From Pedococcus dokdonensis (GTDB lineage Bacteria; Actinomycetota; Actinomycetes; Actinomycetales; Dermatophilaceae): a stretch of DNA of 64,000 bases. The notes beneath the pieces are model-generated. The model saw only the letters and a program-made list of their open reading frames with translations. It searched no databases and had not been told where the DNA came from. The position numbers were made by a program, and so were the translations under genes. Position 1 is the first letter of the stretch; every line of letters starts with the position of its first letter. The stretch is from NCBI RefSeq assembly GCF_900104525.1, contig NZ_LT629711.1, forward strand, positions 3,224,001-3,288,000, given 5' to 3'. Shown here one piece after another: positions 43,686 to 52,440 of the stretch.

Positions 43686-45521
43686 TCACTCCATGCCGAG
43701 GCGAGCCTTCAGGCCGTCGAGCTCCACCCGGAGCTGCGTCGGCAGGGTCTCGCCGAACTTCTCGAACCACTCCTCGATCTGCGGGATCTCGGCCTTCCAC
43801 TCCTCGGCATCGACGGAGAGGGCGGCCTCGAGGGCGGCGTCGCTCAGGTCGAGGCCATCGGTGTCGAGCGACTCGGGCGTGGGCACGTGGCCGATCGGGG
43901 TCTCGACCGCGGCGGCCTTGCCCTCGATGCGCTCGATCGCCCACTTGAGCACGCGGCTGTTCTCACCGAAGCCCGGCCAGAGGAAGCCACCGTCCTCGTC
44001 CCGACGGAACCAGTTGACGTAGAAGATCTTCGGGAGCTTGGACGCGTCGGCGTCCTTGCCCATGTTGATCCAGTGCTGGAAGTAGTCGCCGGCGTTGTAG
44101 CCGATGAAGGGCAGCATCGCCATCGGGTCCCGGCGCACCACGCCGACGGCTCCAGTCGCGGCCGCGGTCGTCTCCGAGGAGAGCGTCGCGCCCATGAACG
44201 TGCCGTGCACCCAGTCGCGCGACTCGGTCACCAGGGGGACCGTCGTCTTGCGGCGACCGCCGAAGAAGATCGCCGAGATCGGCACGCCCTTGGGGTCGTA
44301 GTACTCCTTTGCGAGGATGTCGCACTGCTCGATCGGGGTGCAGTAGCGGCTGTTGGCGTGGCTGGAGAGCTCGTCTGAGTCGGGCGTCCAGTCCTCGCCC
44401 TTCCAGCTGGTCGCGTGGGCCGGCGTGTTCTCCAGGCCCTCCCACCAGATGTCGCCGTCGTCGGTGAGCGCGACGTTGGTGAAGACGGAGTTGCCCTTGT
44501 TGATGGTCTTCATCGCGTTGGGGTTGGTGTGCTCGTTGGTGCCGGGGGCGACGCCGAAGAAGCCGAACTCGGGGTTCACGGCATACAGGCGGCCGTCCTC
44601 GCCGAACCGCATCCAGGCGATGTCGTCACCCAGGGTCTCGACCTTCCAGCCGGGGATCGTCGGGGCGAGCATCGCCAGGTTGGTCTTCCCACAGGCGCTC
44701 GGGAACGCGGCCGCGACGTAGTAGGTCTGCTGCTCCGGGGAGATCAGCTTGAGGATGAGCATGTGCTCGGCGAGCCAGCCCTCGTCGCGGGCCATCGCGC
44801 TGGCGATGCGCAGGGAGTAGCACTTCTTGCCCAGCAGGGCATTGCCGCCGTAGCCGGATCCGTAGGACCAGATCATCCGCTCCTCGGGGAACTGGACGAT
44901 GTACTTCTCGGTGTTGCACGGCCACTTCACGTCGGCCTGGCCCGGCTCGAGCGGGGCGCCGACGGAGTGCAGGGCGGGGACGTACTTGGCGTCCGCGCCG
45001 AGCTCCTCGATGCGACGCAGGACGTTGACCCCGCAGCGGGCCATCACGCGCATGGAGACCACGACGTACTCGGAGTCGGTGATCTCGACGCCGAACATCG
45101 GGTTCTCGGCCTCGACGTGGCCCATCACGAACGGGATGACGTACATCGTGCGGCCCTTCATGCAGCCGGCGTAGAGCCCGCGCATGAGGTCCTTCATCTC
45201 GTTCGGGTCCATCCAGTTGTTGGTGGGCCCGGCGTCCTTCTCCTCGACGGAGCAGATGTAGGTGCGGTCCTCGACCCGGGCGACGTCGGTCGGGTCGGAG
45301 GCAGCGTAGAAGCTGTTCGGCTTCTTCTCCTCGTCGAGGCGCACGAAGGTGCCGGCCTCGACGAGCTTGTCGGTCAGTCGGGTCCACTCGGCGTCGGAGC
45401 CGGTGACCCACTCGATGTGGTCGGGGGTGGTCATCGCGGCCACCTCGTCGACCCATGCCTGCAGGCCGGCGTGAGTCGTGCCGCCTGCCCGCTGGTCGGT
45501 GTGCGTCGCCTCGGTCGTCAT
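43686..45521 (-). CDS. pckG: Phosphoenolpyruvate carboxykinase (GTP)
   Basis: 611 residues, standard length for the GTP form. Converts oxaloacetate and GTP to PEP, CO2 and GDP, the entry to gluconeogenesis. Kinase-1a/P-loop [12 protein letters not shown] with the reactive Cys, substrate motif [15 protein letters not shown], and [21 protein letters not shown], all intact. ATG 45521 with no longer in-frame start that makes sense. Single gene with a ~470-base upstream region. Confidence 0.97.
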   Translation of the reverse strand: MTTEATHTDQRAGGTTHAGLQAWVDEVAAMTTPDHIEWVTGSDAEWTRLTDKLVEAGTFVRLDEEKKPNSFYAASDPTDVARVEDRTYICSVEEKDAGPTNNWMDPNEMKDLMRGLYAGCMKGRTMYVIPFVMGHVEAENPMFGVEITDSEYVVVSMRVMARCGVNVLRRIEELGADAKYVPALHSVGAPLEPGQADVKWPCNTEKYIVQFPEERMIWSYGSGYGGNALLGKKCYSLRIASAMARDEGWLAEHMLILKLISPEQQTYYVAAAFPSACGKTNLAMLAPTIPGWKVETLGDDIAWMRFGEDGRLYAVNPEFGFFGVAPGTNEHTNPNAMKTINKGNSVFTNVALTDDGDIWWEGLENTPAHATSWKGEDWTPDSDELSSHANSRYCTPIEQCDILAKEYYDPKGVPISAIFFGGRRKTTVPLVTESRDWVHGTFMGATLSSETTAAATGAVGVVRRDPMAMLPFIGYNAGDYFQHWINMGKDADASKLPKIFYVNWFRRDEDGGFLWPGFGENSRVLKWAIERIEGKAAAVETPIGHVPTPESLDTDGLDLSDAALEAALSVDAEEWKAEIPQIEEWFEKFGETLPTQLRVELDGLKARLGME

Positions 45522-45991
45522 GTGATCGGCCGTCCCTTTCGTCCGGGGCGGTCATCCCCGGATCATGAGGTGTCGCGTCCACGCCGACCTGCGGCCATCC
45601 GGCCGCGTGTCCACATGGTGAACGCTCGTGATCTGGCCAAGGTACGCCCCCCTACGCGCCAGTAGGTACCGCGCTCGGTCTAGATCGCTCGTGAAAAGCC
45701 TCACAACCGGCGGGTAGCCCTGCGGCCATTGTCGGCTTCTTGCACGTCTTGCAAAAACGCAGCGAAATCCGTTGCGTTTCTTGCCTTTCCGCCGTCATCG
45801 TCGGGAAGGGCGTGGCAGCTCGCCGACCCCCGCGGCCCTCGGTCCAGGGTGCGCCGCCAGCCCCCGACGGAGGTGTGCCGTCGGGCCGGCCCGACCGCGT
45901 GGCGCACCGATTTCGTCGGCGCGGGGTCGAGCCGGTAGTCTTGCCCGTCGTTGCTCCGTGAGTCCCACAAGGATCCTCCGGGGCGACATCT
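45522..45991. promoter_or_regulatory. Region between pckG and tRNA-Arg
   Basis: 470 bases without a convincing gene. It must hold the pckG promoter and, at its right end, the tRNA-Arg promoter. An AT-rich inverted repeat AAACGCA (45755-45761) and TGCGTTT (45773-45779), preceded by TTGCAAAA, resembles sites of carbon-metabolism regulators, but no specific regulator can be named. Short open frames inside it have no coding look. Confidence 0.4.
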
Positions 45992-46064
45992 GCGCCCGTA
46001 GCTCAACGGATAGAGCATCTGACTACGGATCAGAAGGTTAGGGGTTCGAATCCCTTCGGGCGCA
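45992..46064 (+). tRNA. tRNA-Arg (anticodon ACG)
   Basis: 73 bases. Acceptor GCGCCCG (45992-45998) with CGGGCGC (46057-46063), discriminator A. Anticodon ACG at 46025-46027 in the CTGAC/..TCAG stem, T-loop GGTTCGAAT. An excisionase and tyrosine recombinase lie just downstream, so its 3' part is the probable attachment site of an integrated element. Confidence 0.96.
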
Positions 46065-46088
46065 CTCTGTGTTGAGACAGACGTTTGG

Positions 46089-46119
46089 GGCCCTGACCTG
46101 CGGAGACGCGGTTAGGGCC
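46089..46119. terminator. Hairpin after tRNA-Arg
   Basis: GGCCCTGACC (46089-46098) pairs with GGTTAGGGCC (46110-46119) with one G-T pair and an 11-base loop, followed by TTA. Probably terminates the tRNA transcript. Confidence 0.7.
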
Positions 46120-46312
46120 TTACTCGTCCCTGGTATCGCTCGGGCTGCCTGGGTCGTCCGATGGGCCCAAGAATGGGCTCAACAATGAGACCTCGGTGGC
46201 TCCGGTCGATTCGGGAGACTGGTGGTGTGCACCAGTCCTCGTGGGTCCAAGACGCGGGATCTGTCGTGCCCTCCCGTGACCACCAGACGGCTCCGGTCTG
46301 GCGTATTTCGGC

Positions 46313-46534
46313 ATGAACACTGCAACTGCCCAGAGGGCCACCGAGGACACTCAGCCCACACTTCTGTTGACGCTTGGCGAGGTCGCATCGCATCTGCGGT
46401 GTACGCGGCGCAGCGTCGAGCGTGAAGTAGCACGCCATCACATGCACGTTGTTCGCATCGGCCGTTCCGTCCGAGTCGAGCGACGCGAGCTCAACCGCTA
46501 CCTCCAGTCCCTTAGGGACCCCGATGAAGGGTAG
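46313..46534 (+). CDS. xis: Excisionase-like HTH_17 protein
   Basis: 73 residues from ATG 46313. One MerR-like winged helix of the HTH_17 excisionase type: LTLGEVASHLRCTRRSVEREV and VVRIGRSVRVERRELNRYL. Such small proteins bend DNA at attachment sites and steer the recombinase towards excision. It overlaps the integrase gene by 11 bases, the usual arrangement. Confidence 0.88.
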   Translation: MNTATAQRATEDTQPTLLLTLGEVASHLRCTRRSVEREVARHHMHVVRIGRSVRVERRELNRYLQSLRDPDEG

Positions 46535-47801
46535 ACGGCGACTCTCCCCCGAAGAGACCACCTCGTCCAAGTACCGGGGAAAGGACGGTCGCTGGCACGC
46601 GCGGGTGACCATGGGGACGCGGTTGGATGGCCGTCCTGATCGCAAGCACATCAGTCGAAGCGCCAAGGGCGAACTCGACCGGGCAGTCCGAGCGCTGGAA
46701 CGGTCACGGGACACTGGCCAGTACACATGGACCGAGTCCGATCCCACACTTGGTCAGTGGCTGGAGCACTGGCTCGAGAATGTCCTGCCATCCACGGTCC
46801 GATGGAAGACGCTGTCGACGTACCGAAGCCAGATGGAAGTGCACATCGTTCCTGTGTTGGGTTCCGTTCGACTCAGCTCGTTGCGCCCGGAAACCCTGGA
46901 ACAGCACTATCGGCGAATGCTGGACGCCGGCAGCTCGGCCAGCCTCGTCCACGCCGTCCATCGTGTGCTCCGATCCGGGCTGAATGAAGCGGTACGGCGG
47001 CAGCGTCTTGCTTCGAACCCAGCCGTGATCGCTCGACCACCCCGCATTCCAAGGCGCGAGGTCCAACCGCTCACCAGGGACGAGTGCGTGGCGATCCTTG
47101 GCGCCGCTCGCACTCGCAGAAACGCTGCGCGCTGGTCAGTCGCGCTGTCGCTTGGTTTACGACAGGGCGAGGCCCTCGGTATCCAGTGGCGTGACATCGA
47201 CTTCGACAAGGGCACTATGCGCATTCAGCGAGCCGTCCAGCGTCAAACCTGGGAGCACGGGTGCCGCCTCGTAGCTGGCGGTTCCCAGCCCGCGTGTGGC
47301 TGGAAGCGTGGGGCTGACTGTCCAAGTCGGCGAAATGGTGGCATCCGCCTGGTAGAGACGAAGACCAACGCCTCTAGGCGCTCCATCTCCCTGCCCCCAC
47401 CCTTGGTTGAAGAACTGCGGATCCACCGTCGTGACCAGGCGCAGGAGCGACTGCGGGTTGGCCCCGCATGGACCAGTTCCCTCGATCTGACTTTTCCTGA
47501 CGAAGCCGGTCGCCCGATGGACCCAGCTCGCGACTGGCGTGAATGGAAGGCGATTTTGGGAGCCGCCGGGGTGCGTGATGCCCGACTGCACGATGCCCGG
47601 CATACAGCAGCGACCCTGCTCCTGGTGCAGGGCGTTGACCTCCGAACGGTCATGGCAATCATGGGATGGACGGAGATGGCGACGGCCCAGCGCTACTCCC
47701 ACGCGGTCGATGAACTTCGGGTGGAGGCGGCTCGGCGAATAGGGGCTGCACTGTGGCCCGGAACCGCGACCCGAGACATCACCATGCCCCTTAACAGTTG
47801 A
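46524..47801 (+). CDS. int: Tyrosine site-specific recombinase (integrase)
   Basis: 425 residues from ATG 46524. Arm-type N-terminal AP2-like domain (YRGKDGRWHARVTMGTR), SAM-like core-binding domain (residues ~85-180) and a catalytic domain with Arg213 (LGLRQGEAL), His356 and Arg359 (HDARHTA) and nucleophile Tyr391 (RYSHAV). A cysteine-bearing insertion (HGC...ACGWKRGADC) sits between, seen in some actinobacterial integrases. Next to tRNA-Arg, so it most likely integrates into the tRNA 3' end. Confidence 0.94.
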   Translation: MKGRRRLSPEETTSSKYRGKDGRWHARVTMGTRLDGRPDRKHISRSAKGELDRAVRALERSRDTGQYTWTESDPTLGQWLEHWLENVLPSTVRWKTLSTYRSQMEVHIVPVLGSVRLSSLRPETLEQHYRRMLDAGSSASLVHAVHRVLRSGLNEAVRRQRLASNPAVIARPPRIPRREVQPLTRDECVAILGAARTRRNAARWSVALSLGLRQGEALGIQWRDIDFDKGTMRIQRAVQRQTWEHGCRLVAGGSQPACGWKRGADCPSRRNGGIRLVETKTNASRRSISLPPPLVEELRIHRRDQAQERLRVGPAWTSSLDLTFPDEAGRPMDPARDWREWKAILGAAGVRDARLHDARHTAATLLLVQGVDLRTVMAIMGWTEMATAQRYSHAVDELRVEAARRIGAALWPGTATRDITMPLNS

Positions 47802-47921
47802 GGGTCACAGGGGGACGCCTTGGCGCGGTGTTGGCCAGAGCCAGCACAACGGTGTCGTCAACGCGCGCCCAGCATGATGGAGGCTGAGCCGAAGTCCGTT
47901 GAGGCGGATGTGGTTACGGTG

Positions 47922-48542
47922 TCACCGGAGGAAGCCATACACGACGCCGGCGACAGTGGCGCCGATGACGGCTCCACCTGCCAGCTGCATGACGCTGTGC
48001 CGTCCGTCGCGCCATCTAGCCCATCCGAGCACCGGCAAGAGCAAGGCTGCGGCGATGCCGGCCCTGAGAACTTCGATGGCGAGAACGGCGATTACCCCAG
48101 CGGCAACCGCCATGTGCATCGAGGCCTTCCACACCATGGTGGTGAGCCCCATGGCGACGAGGCCGCAGATCATCGCCAGGATGAGCCAGACCAATGGCCG
48201 GGGAGCACCGGCCAGGTACAGCACGACCAGCGCGAAAGTGACCGCGCCGGCGGCGGACGCCATAAGTGCGGGTCGCTGAGAGCGGCGGACTACCTGTCGA
48301 TCGTCGGCCGATCCGTTGCGAAGGGCGCGGAAGAGGATGAGGTAGGGAACCCCAACCACGAGAACGAGAGCGGCTAGCCACCAGGCGGCAGCGGCCAACA
48401 GGCTGGCGGTGTACTTGACGGCGAGATAGGCCATGAGCGCGAGGACCACGTTCGCGGGTGTCAGGGCACCAGCGATCAGCCGGGCAGCCGGGGTGCTTCG
48501 GGCGTTGTTCAACCGCGAATGGTCGTCCAAATCGGTCCGCAT
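47922..48542 (-). CDS. PAP2-like integral membrane protein
   Basis: 206 residues from ATG 48542, which directly follows the upstream stop codon. Five to six membrane helices. The C-terminal half shows a PAP2-family-like pattern: WKASMHMAVAAG (K..S.H) and GRHSVMQLAGGAVIG (R.H...Q...G). PAP2 proteins remove phosphate from lipid phosphates such as polyprenyl pyrophosphate. Last gene of the XRE/ImmA/DUF6545 cassette. Phosphatase activity is uncertain because the first motif is incomplete. Confidence 0.65.
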   Translation of the reverse strand: MRTDLDDHSRLNNARSTPAARLIAGALTPANVVLALMAYLAVKYTASLLAAAAWWLAALVLVVGVPYLILFRALRNGSADDRQVVRRSQRPALMASAAGAVTFALVVLYLAGAPRPLVWLILAMICGLVAMGLTTMVWKASMHMAVAAGVIAVLAIEVLRAGIAAALLLPVLGWARWRDGRHSVMQLAGGAVIGATVAGVVYGFLR

Positions 48543-49622
48543 TCAGTCTCTCCTTTGCGAGCGTTCGGCGCTTCTGAGCGCGTCGCTCAGGCTGATTAGT
48601 GGTCGGGGCCACGGTGCCCGGTCCAGCTGGGTCAGGGCGTCCTTGGCGGAGACGGCACCGGGCCTCCGGACCACAGGTTTACCCATGGCCCGAGCGAGTT
48701 CCATGAGAGTGCTCGGCATTGCCACTTGGTGTTCCTCGAGTCCGTCGGAGATCTCGATGAGGCGCCGCTGAGCTTTGAGCCGCGGGTCGAGAACTTGTGT
48801 GATCCGGTCCTGACGTAGCGGGAGGTGCACATGGGGATGCTGGTTCACCATCAGCCGCCACAGAGGATCCAGCCGGAGGGTCAGCCGTCGTGCTGCGAGA
48901 CGGTGCGCAAGGGCCGGCAGTACCGGGAGTGCGAGCAGGCCGGACGCCAACAAGATGAGAGGAACTGGGAACAGCACCGTCGCCAAGCGGTCGAGGTAGG
49001 GCGTCGACCGCCCTACGATCTGGGCGACGGAACTGTGCGTCGTCCACATCAAGAGGACTGCGATCCCGGACCAGGCCGAGGCCCCGATGAGGGCTATGGC
49101 CACGGCTGCCGGAGGGTCTGTGCCCCGAGCCGAGCGAAAGCTCTGGTGGGCGTATCGGGCCACGCCAACCTCGAACCATGCAAGGTAGAGGTAGATCGTC
49201 ACGATGTAGACGAGGCTCGCCAAGTGGCGGGGAGCCCCGCCCAGGTCTGCTAGCTCGACGGTGTGGATCGGGGCGGCGAGCCAAGCCGCGGAGGATGTTG
49301 CCGCGGTGGCCGCGCTGACGGCGTAGATGGCGCGGCGTTGGCCCTCAGGTATGTCCGAGTGACGAGTGCCCAAGAGGTAGATCTGCGCGCTGGCCACGGC
49401 AACGCATAGCGCTAAGCGGCTGCCAAGGTTCGTCACGTTGGAGATGTTCACCCACTCGTCCAGCCGGATACGGTTGAAGTGAGCGGTGGCGGCAATGGCG
49501 AGCGCCATCACGGAGACTGCCAAAGCGGTGCGCCAGGTGGCGGGTCTGCGGCGTGCCCGGACGCCCCTGTAAGCCCCGGCGCCCCACAGCGCCGCGACCG
49601 TGAGCACTTCGAAAGCGGTCAT
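48543..49622 (-). CDS. DUF6545 / MAB_1171c-type membrane protein
   Basis: 359 residues from ATG 49622, overlapping the ImmA stop by 4 bases (a GTG 36 bases upstream is a weaker alternative). About seven membrane helices in residues 1-225, then a cytosolic C-terminal domain (LWRLMVNQHPHVHL, LDPRLKAQRRLIEISDGLEE) typical of the actinobacterial MAB_1171c family. These genes regularly accompany XRE and ImmA/IrrE genes; a transporter role has been proposed only by name. Coupled on both sides in the cassette. Confidence 0.75.
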   Translation of the reverse strand: MTAFEVLTVAALWGAGAYRGVRARRRPATWRTALAVSVMALAIAATAHFNRIRLDEWVNISNVTNLGSRLALCVAVASAQIYLLGTRHSDIPEGQRRAIYAVSAATAATSSAAWLAAPIHTVELADLGGAPRHLASLVYIVTIYLYLAWFEVGVARYAHQSFRSARGTDPPAAVAIALIGASAWSGIAVLLMWTTHSSVAQIVGRSTPYLDRLATVLFPVPLILLASGLLALPVLPALAHRLAARRLTLRLDPLWRLMVNQHPHVHLPLRQDRITQVLDPRLKAQRRLIEISDGLEEHQVAMPSTLMELARAMGKPVVRRPGAVSAKDALTQLDRAPWPRPLISLSDALRSAERSQRRD

Positions 49623-50128
49623 CGCAGTCGCGCGGATAGCCTTGAGGAGGCTTGCCACTCAGCCGCGCGGGCACAGTCGTCGAGCGCGACCGCTAGCGAT
49701 GTTCCGACGTACTCAGCTGCTGCTTCCTCGTGGTTGGTATACCCGGTGCGTTGCAGCATCTTTCGCGTCGTGTCCATTGGGAGAGAGGGCGCTACGGCGG
49801 CAAGAAGTTTCGGGCTCAGGCTGCTGTGGAACGCTGGGTCGTGGTGCAGCAGTAGGTGACCAACTTCGTGGCAGAGGACGGCACAGCGCCTGGTCGGTGA
49901 CGCACCCAATGGGACGAGGAAGTAGTCATACTGGAGGGTGGGGATCCAGGCGCCCGAAGGCGCGTTACTCGTTAGAAGGACCTCAATGACTCGGACGTCC
50001 CTCTCGCGGGAACGAGCCAAGCTGTCAATCAGGCCATCGATCGTGCCGCTCTCGCGGATCAGAGCCCGCCCCGTGCGAACCGCCTCGCGCAGCCGAACGC
50101 TCGCGCGCTGACGTTCAGTCCTCGCCAT
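49619..50128 (-). CDS. ImmA/IrrE-type metallopeptidase
   Basis: 169 residues from ATG 50128. The zinc-binding HExxH motif is HEVGHLLLHH, near residue 94, with a later Glu-rich helix (TNHEEAAAEYVG) that can supply the third ligand. In ICEBs1-type elements ImmA cleaves the partner XRE repressor to release excision genes. Here its start overlaps the XRE gene end by 14 bases, so the pair is co-translated and a similar derepression mechanism is likely. Confidence 0.88.
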   Translation of the reverse strand: MARTERQRASVRLREAVRTGRALIRESGTIDGLIDSLARSRERDVRVIEVLLTSNAPSGAWIPTLQYDYFLVPLGASPTRRCAVLCHEVGHLLLHHDPAFHSSLSPKLLAAVAPSLPMDTTRKMLQRTGYTNHEEAAAEYVGTSLAVALDDCARAAEWQASSRLSARLR

Positions 50129-50528
50129 TGCCTTTGCCTTCCATGCGCTGAATCTCCTTGAGCGCGCCGAGCAGTTGCACCAGGCCTTCCGCATCTAGGT
50201 CTCCGCGGAGGCGCAGGCCGCCCATACGACGAAGCTGAGAGAGGGTTTCAAGGTCCTCATTCACGCGCTTCTCCTCGGCGCTGTCGAAGAAATAGCCGAC
50301 GGGGACGCCGAAGACCTTCGCGATGCCCGCGAGGAGGCGCGCAGACGGGTTGTCTCGACGACCGTTACGCAGGTTGCTGAGGTGCTGAACAGTTACTGGC
50401 ACGCCACCGGCAGCCAGTTCACGTACCACGACCTCGTTCGTGTACCAGCCCCGTCCGTCGGGCTGTGGGATGGTCCGGAAGAGGCGTTGGAGTTTGTTCG
50501 CGAGATCGGGGATGCCCGCACTGTCCAT
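50115..50528 (-). CDS. XRE-family repressor (ImmR-like)
   Basis: 137 residues from ATG 50528. Helix-turn-helix at residues ~30-75 (VVRELAAGGVPVTVQHLSNLRNGRRDNPSA, then LLAGIAKVFGVPVGYFFD). The C-terminal part (LETLSQLRRMGGLRLRGD) may be the protease-sensitive dimerisation region. It is the likely repressor cleaved by the adjacent ImmA-like protease, controlling its own divergent promoter region, where an AT-rich palindrome (50569-50581) occurs. Confidence 0.88.
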   Translation of the reverse strand: MDSAGIPDLANKLQRLFRTIPQPDGRGWYTNEVVVRELAAGGVPVTVQHLSNLRNGRRDNPSARLLAGIAKVFGVPVGYFFDSAEEKRVNEDLETLSQLRRMGGLRLRGDLDAEGLVQLLGALKEIQRMEGKGNGED

Positions 50529-50568
50529 GATCCGATGGTACTCACGGCCCACAGAGTGCATCTACAGA

Positions 50569-50581
50569 TTAATTAGATTAA
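50569..50581. promoter_or_regulatory. Probable XRE operator
   Basis: TTAAT-TAG-ATTAA, a 5-bp inverted repeat with 3-base spacer, 41 bases upstream of the XRE start, in an island of A/T that stands out from the GC-rich surroundings. Confidence 0.55.
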
Positions 50582-50615
50582 GCCAGAAAAGCATTAAACG
50601 CGCCGATGGTCTATC

Positions 50616-50894
50616 GTGTTGGGGGTGGCGCCGTCACCGGACTCCCCAAGCGCAGGCCAACCCAGCTGGGTGGACGCCGACCGCTACCTCCTGTCGAGGC
50701 CCTTGGCGACCATCCGCGACCTCGATGAAAGCCGGATCCCCGCTGCTGCGGCCGGCTGGCCGCAGCACTCGGCTCGCGAGGTAAATGCTGTGAGATCACG
50801 CCTAGAAGTTGCGTTCTGTGGTGCTGGCGAAGCACTGGTTGCTCGCGATCGACTCAGCCGTAGGTGTCCCCCCAGGGGCCAATCGGAGCCTTAG
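50616..50894 (+). CDS. Doubtful small open frame ahead of the Tad operon
   Basis: 92 codons from GTG 50616 to TAG-type stop at 50894, 23 bases before the lipoprotein gene. The first part reads DADRYLLSRPLATIRDLDESRIPAAAAGWPQHS in pieces, without known domain. No clear ribosome site; a leaderless start after TATCGTG is conceivable. Kept at low confidence. Confidence 0.3.
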   Translation: MLGVAPSPDSPSAGQPSWVDADRYLLSRPLATIRDLDESRIPAAAAGWPQHSAREVNAVRSRLEVAFCGAGEALVARDRLSRRCPPRGQSEP

Positions 50895-50917
50895 CGCAAT
50901 GAATCGAGGAGGAACAG

Positions 50918-51493
50918 ATGACGTCCCGAAGTCGAAGCCGCGCCGTCGGTCTGACCGTGACCCTGTCTGCAGTGGTGCTGACCTCGGCCTGCAACAACCC
51001 CGAGCCGCCCGCAGCGACCTCGTCAACCAGAACGACCTTGGCGCCCACGTCGACGACCAGCACGACGTCGTCCCCAACGTCGCTCACTCCGGCCGAGAAG
51101 GACCTCAAGTCGGCGGAGGAGACAGTTGGGCGCTACTGGGGTGTCCTCGACGAGCTAGCTGCCGATCCAAAGAAGAGTCTGAACCAAGTCGCCACTGTGG
51201 CACGCGACCAGGCGGCGATTCAGGCCCGCAACACGCTTGGGACCTATCAGGCCAAAGGCTGGACCCTGGTGGGTCGAACGATTGTCGACTCTCCGACCGC
51301 GACCACGACGGACGGCAAGACCTTCTCGGTTTCGGCGTGCATCGACGTCAGCAAGGTCAACATCGTGGACAAGGCGGGCAAGTCCGTCGTGCGGCCGGAG
51401 CGCCCAGATCGTATGCGGTATCCGTACACCGTTGTGAAGGCGCCGCGGGGTTTCTTCGTCACCGTCGACACGCTCAAGGGGAAACCATGCTGA
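50918..51493 (+). CDS. Tad-operon lipoprotein
   Basis: 191 residues from ATG 50918 with a strong GGAGGA box. Lipobox LTSAC at residues ~21-25, then a Ser/Thr-rich linker (STRTTLAPTSTTSTTSSPTS) and a small folded part (VGRYWGVLDELAADPKKSL, SACIDVSKVNIVD) of the kind found in many actinobacterial surface lipoproteins with an NTF2-like fold. First gene of the pilus operon, overlapping the next gene by 7 bases. Probably an outer component of the secretion apparatus; specific role unknown. Confidence 0.8.
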   Translation: MTSRSRSRAVGLTVTLSAVVLTSACNNPEPPAATSSTRTTLAPTSTTSTTSSPTSLTPAEKDLKSAEETVGRYWGVLDELAADPKKSLNQVATVARDQAAIQARNTLGTYQAKGWTLVGRTIVDSPTATTTDGKTFSVSACIDVSKVNIVDKAGKSVVRPERPDRMRYPYTVVKAPRGFFVTVDTLKGKPC

Positions 51494-52413
51494 GACGCGC
51501 CGTGTCTGCCCTAGCGATTGCTGTTGCACTGCTTGGTTTGGCGGCGCCAGCGTTCGCCACGGACCCGCCGGTCACATGCCCTCCCGGCACGAGTCCTGAT
51601 CCTTGGAGTGGGGAGTGCATCATCGTCATCGTCACCGACCCCGGTGGGGGCGGTGGAGGTGGTGGTGGCGGCGGGGATGAACAGCCCGTCGGACTGCCGA
51701 CATGTACGTCGACCTTGACCTCGCCGACGAAGGAGGTGCCCTGCTCTTCGTCGGATGGATGGTGGGTTCAGTCGCAGCAGTGCTACGCCGAGGTGTTGCA
51801 GCCGCAGCCACCGTTCAGTGACCCGGCCTGGGGTGGGCGCACGACCGGTCAGGTCTACGCCTGCACGAGACCGGTGGGTATCGGTCCGGTCTCCGGAATT
51901 GCCTTCTGGCTCTGGCTGGCCACGCCACCGAACGGTGCGCCGCCGGACCCGCAGGTGCTGGCACGGCAGGCGGTCGCGCGGATGAACCTCCGCGCCATCA
52001 GCATCGGCATCGTGCCGGAGCCCCGAGCGGGAAGCGTCGGGATCATCGGCATGCCGACGTGGATGTGGGCACAGAACCCCGGAGCGACCACGTGGGGGCC
52101 GCAAACCCAGTCCGCGTCGGCAGATGGCTTCACGGTCACGGCAACCGCGAAGGCCCAGCGCATCGTCTGGGCTATGGGCGACGGCACCACGGTCACGTGC
52201 ACTGGGCCGGGCACACCGTATGACGACTCCTACGGCAAGCAGTCGTCCCCGACCTGCGGACACACCTACAGCCGGCAGGGCGTTTACAGGGTGCGGGCCA
52301 CGACCTACTGGGTCGTCACATGGGCCGGGATCGGCCTGAGCGGCACGATCCCGTTGGACTTCACCGACACGGCCACGATCACCATGGGCGAAGCCCAGGT
52401 GCTGAGCAGCTGA
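51487..52413 (+). CDS. Secreted PKD-like protein of the Tad operon
   Basis: 308 residues from ATG 51487, overlapping the lipoprotein stop. Signal peptide ending in APAFA, short cysteine-bearing region (VTCPPGTSPDPWSGEC), an eleven-glycine tract, then a domain with paired cysteines and a PKD-like end (IVWAMGDGTTVTC, CGHTYSRQGVYRVRATTYW). Secreted proteins of this architecture regularly precede actinobacterial Tad loci. Likely exported and surface-associated. No enzymatic motif seen. Confidence 0.8.
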   Translation: MLRRAVSALAIAVALLGLAAPAFATDPPVTCPPGTSPDPWSGECIIVIVTDPGGGGGGGGGGGDEQPVGLPTCTSTLTSPTKEVPCSSSDGWWVQSQQCYAEVLQPQPPFSDPAWGGRTTGQVYACTRPVGIGPVSGIAFWLWLATPPNGAPPDPQVLARQAVARMNLRAISIGIVPEPRAGSVGIIGMPTWMWAQNPGATTWGPQTQSASADGFTVTATAKAQRIVWAMGDGTTVTCTGPGTPYDDSYGKQSSPTCGHTYSRQGVYRVRATTYWVVTWAGIGLSGTIPLDFTDTATITMGEAQVLSS

Positions 52414-52426
52414 GCAGCTGAGCAGC
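52403..52426 (+). repeat. Three tandem TGAGCAGC octamers at a stop codon
   Basis: Exact 8-base repeat at 52403-52410, 52411-52418 and 52419-52426. The TGA of the second copy is the stop of the PKD-like gene. Losing or gaining a unit leaves the encoded C-terminus unchanged but shifts spacing to the next gene, whose start is at 52441. Confidence 0.85.
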
Positions 52427-52440
52427 TCGAGGGGGAACCG

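Larger units (their letters stand above)
50529..50917. other. Divergent regulatory region between XRE and Tad operon
   Basis: About 390 bases. It holds the inverted repeat TTAAT-TAG-ATTAA (50569-50581), a strongly AT-rich block (50560-50600), and a doubtful small frame (50616-50894). Promoters for both the XRE cassette and the Tad operon must lie here, which would let the XRE repressor govern pilus expression. Confidence 0.55.

Noticed and set aside
45701..46018. Small open frames between pckG and tRNA-Arg on both strands
   Set aside because: No ribosome sites, no recognisable protein features, and they run into the tRNA gene.
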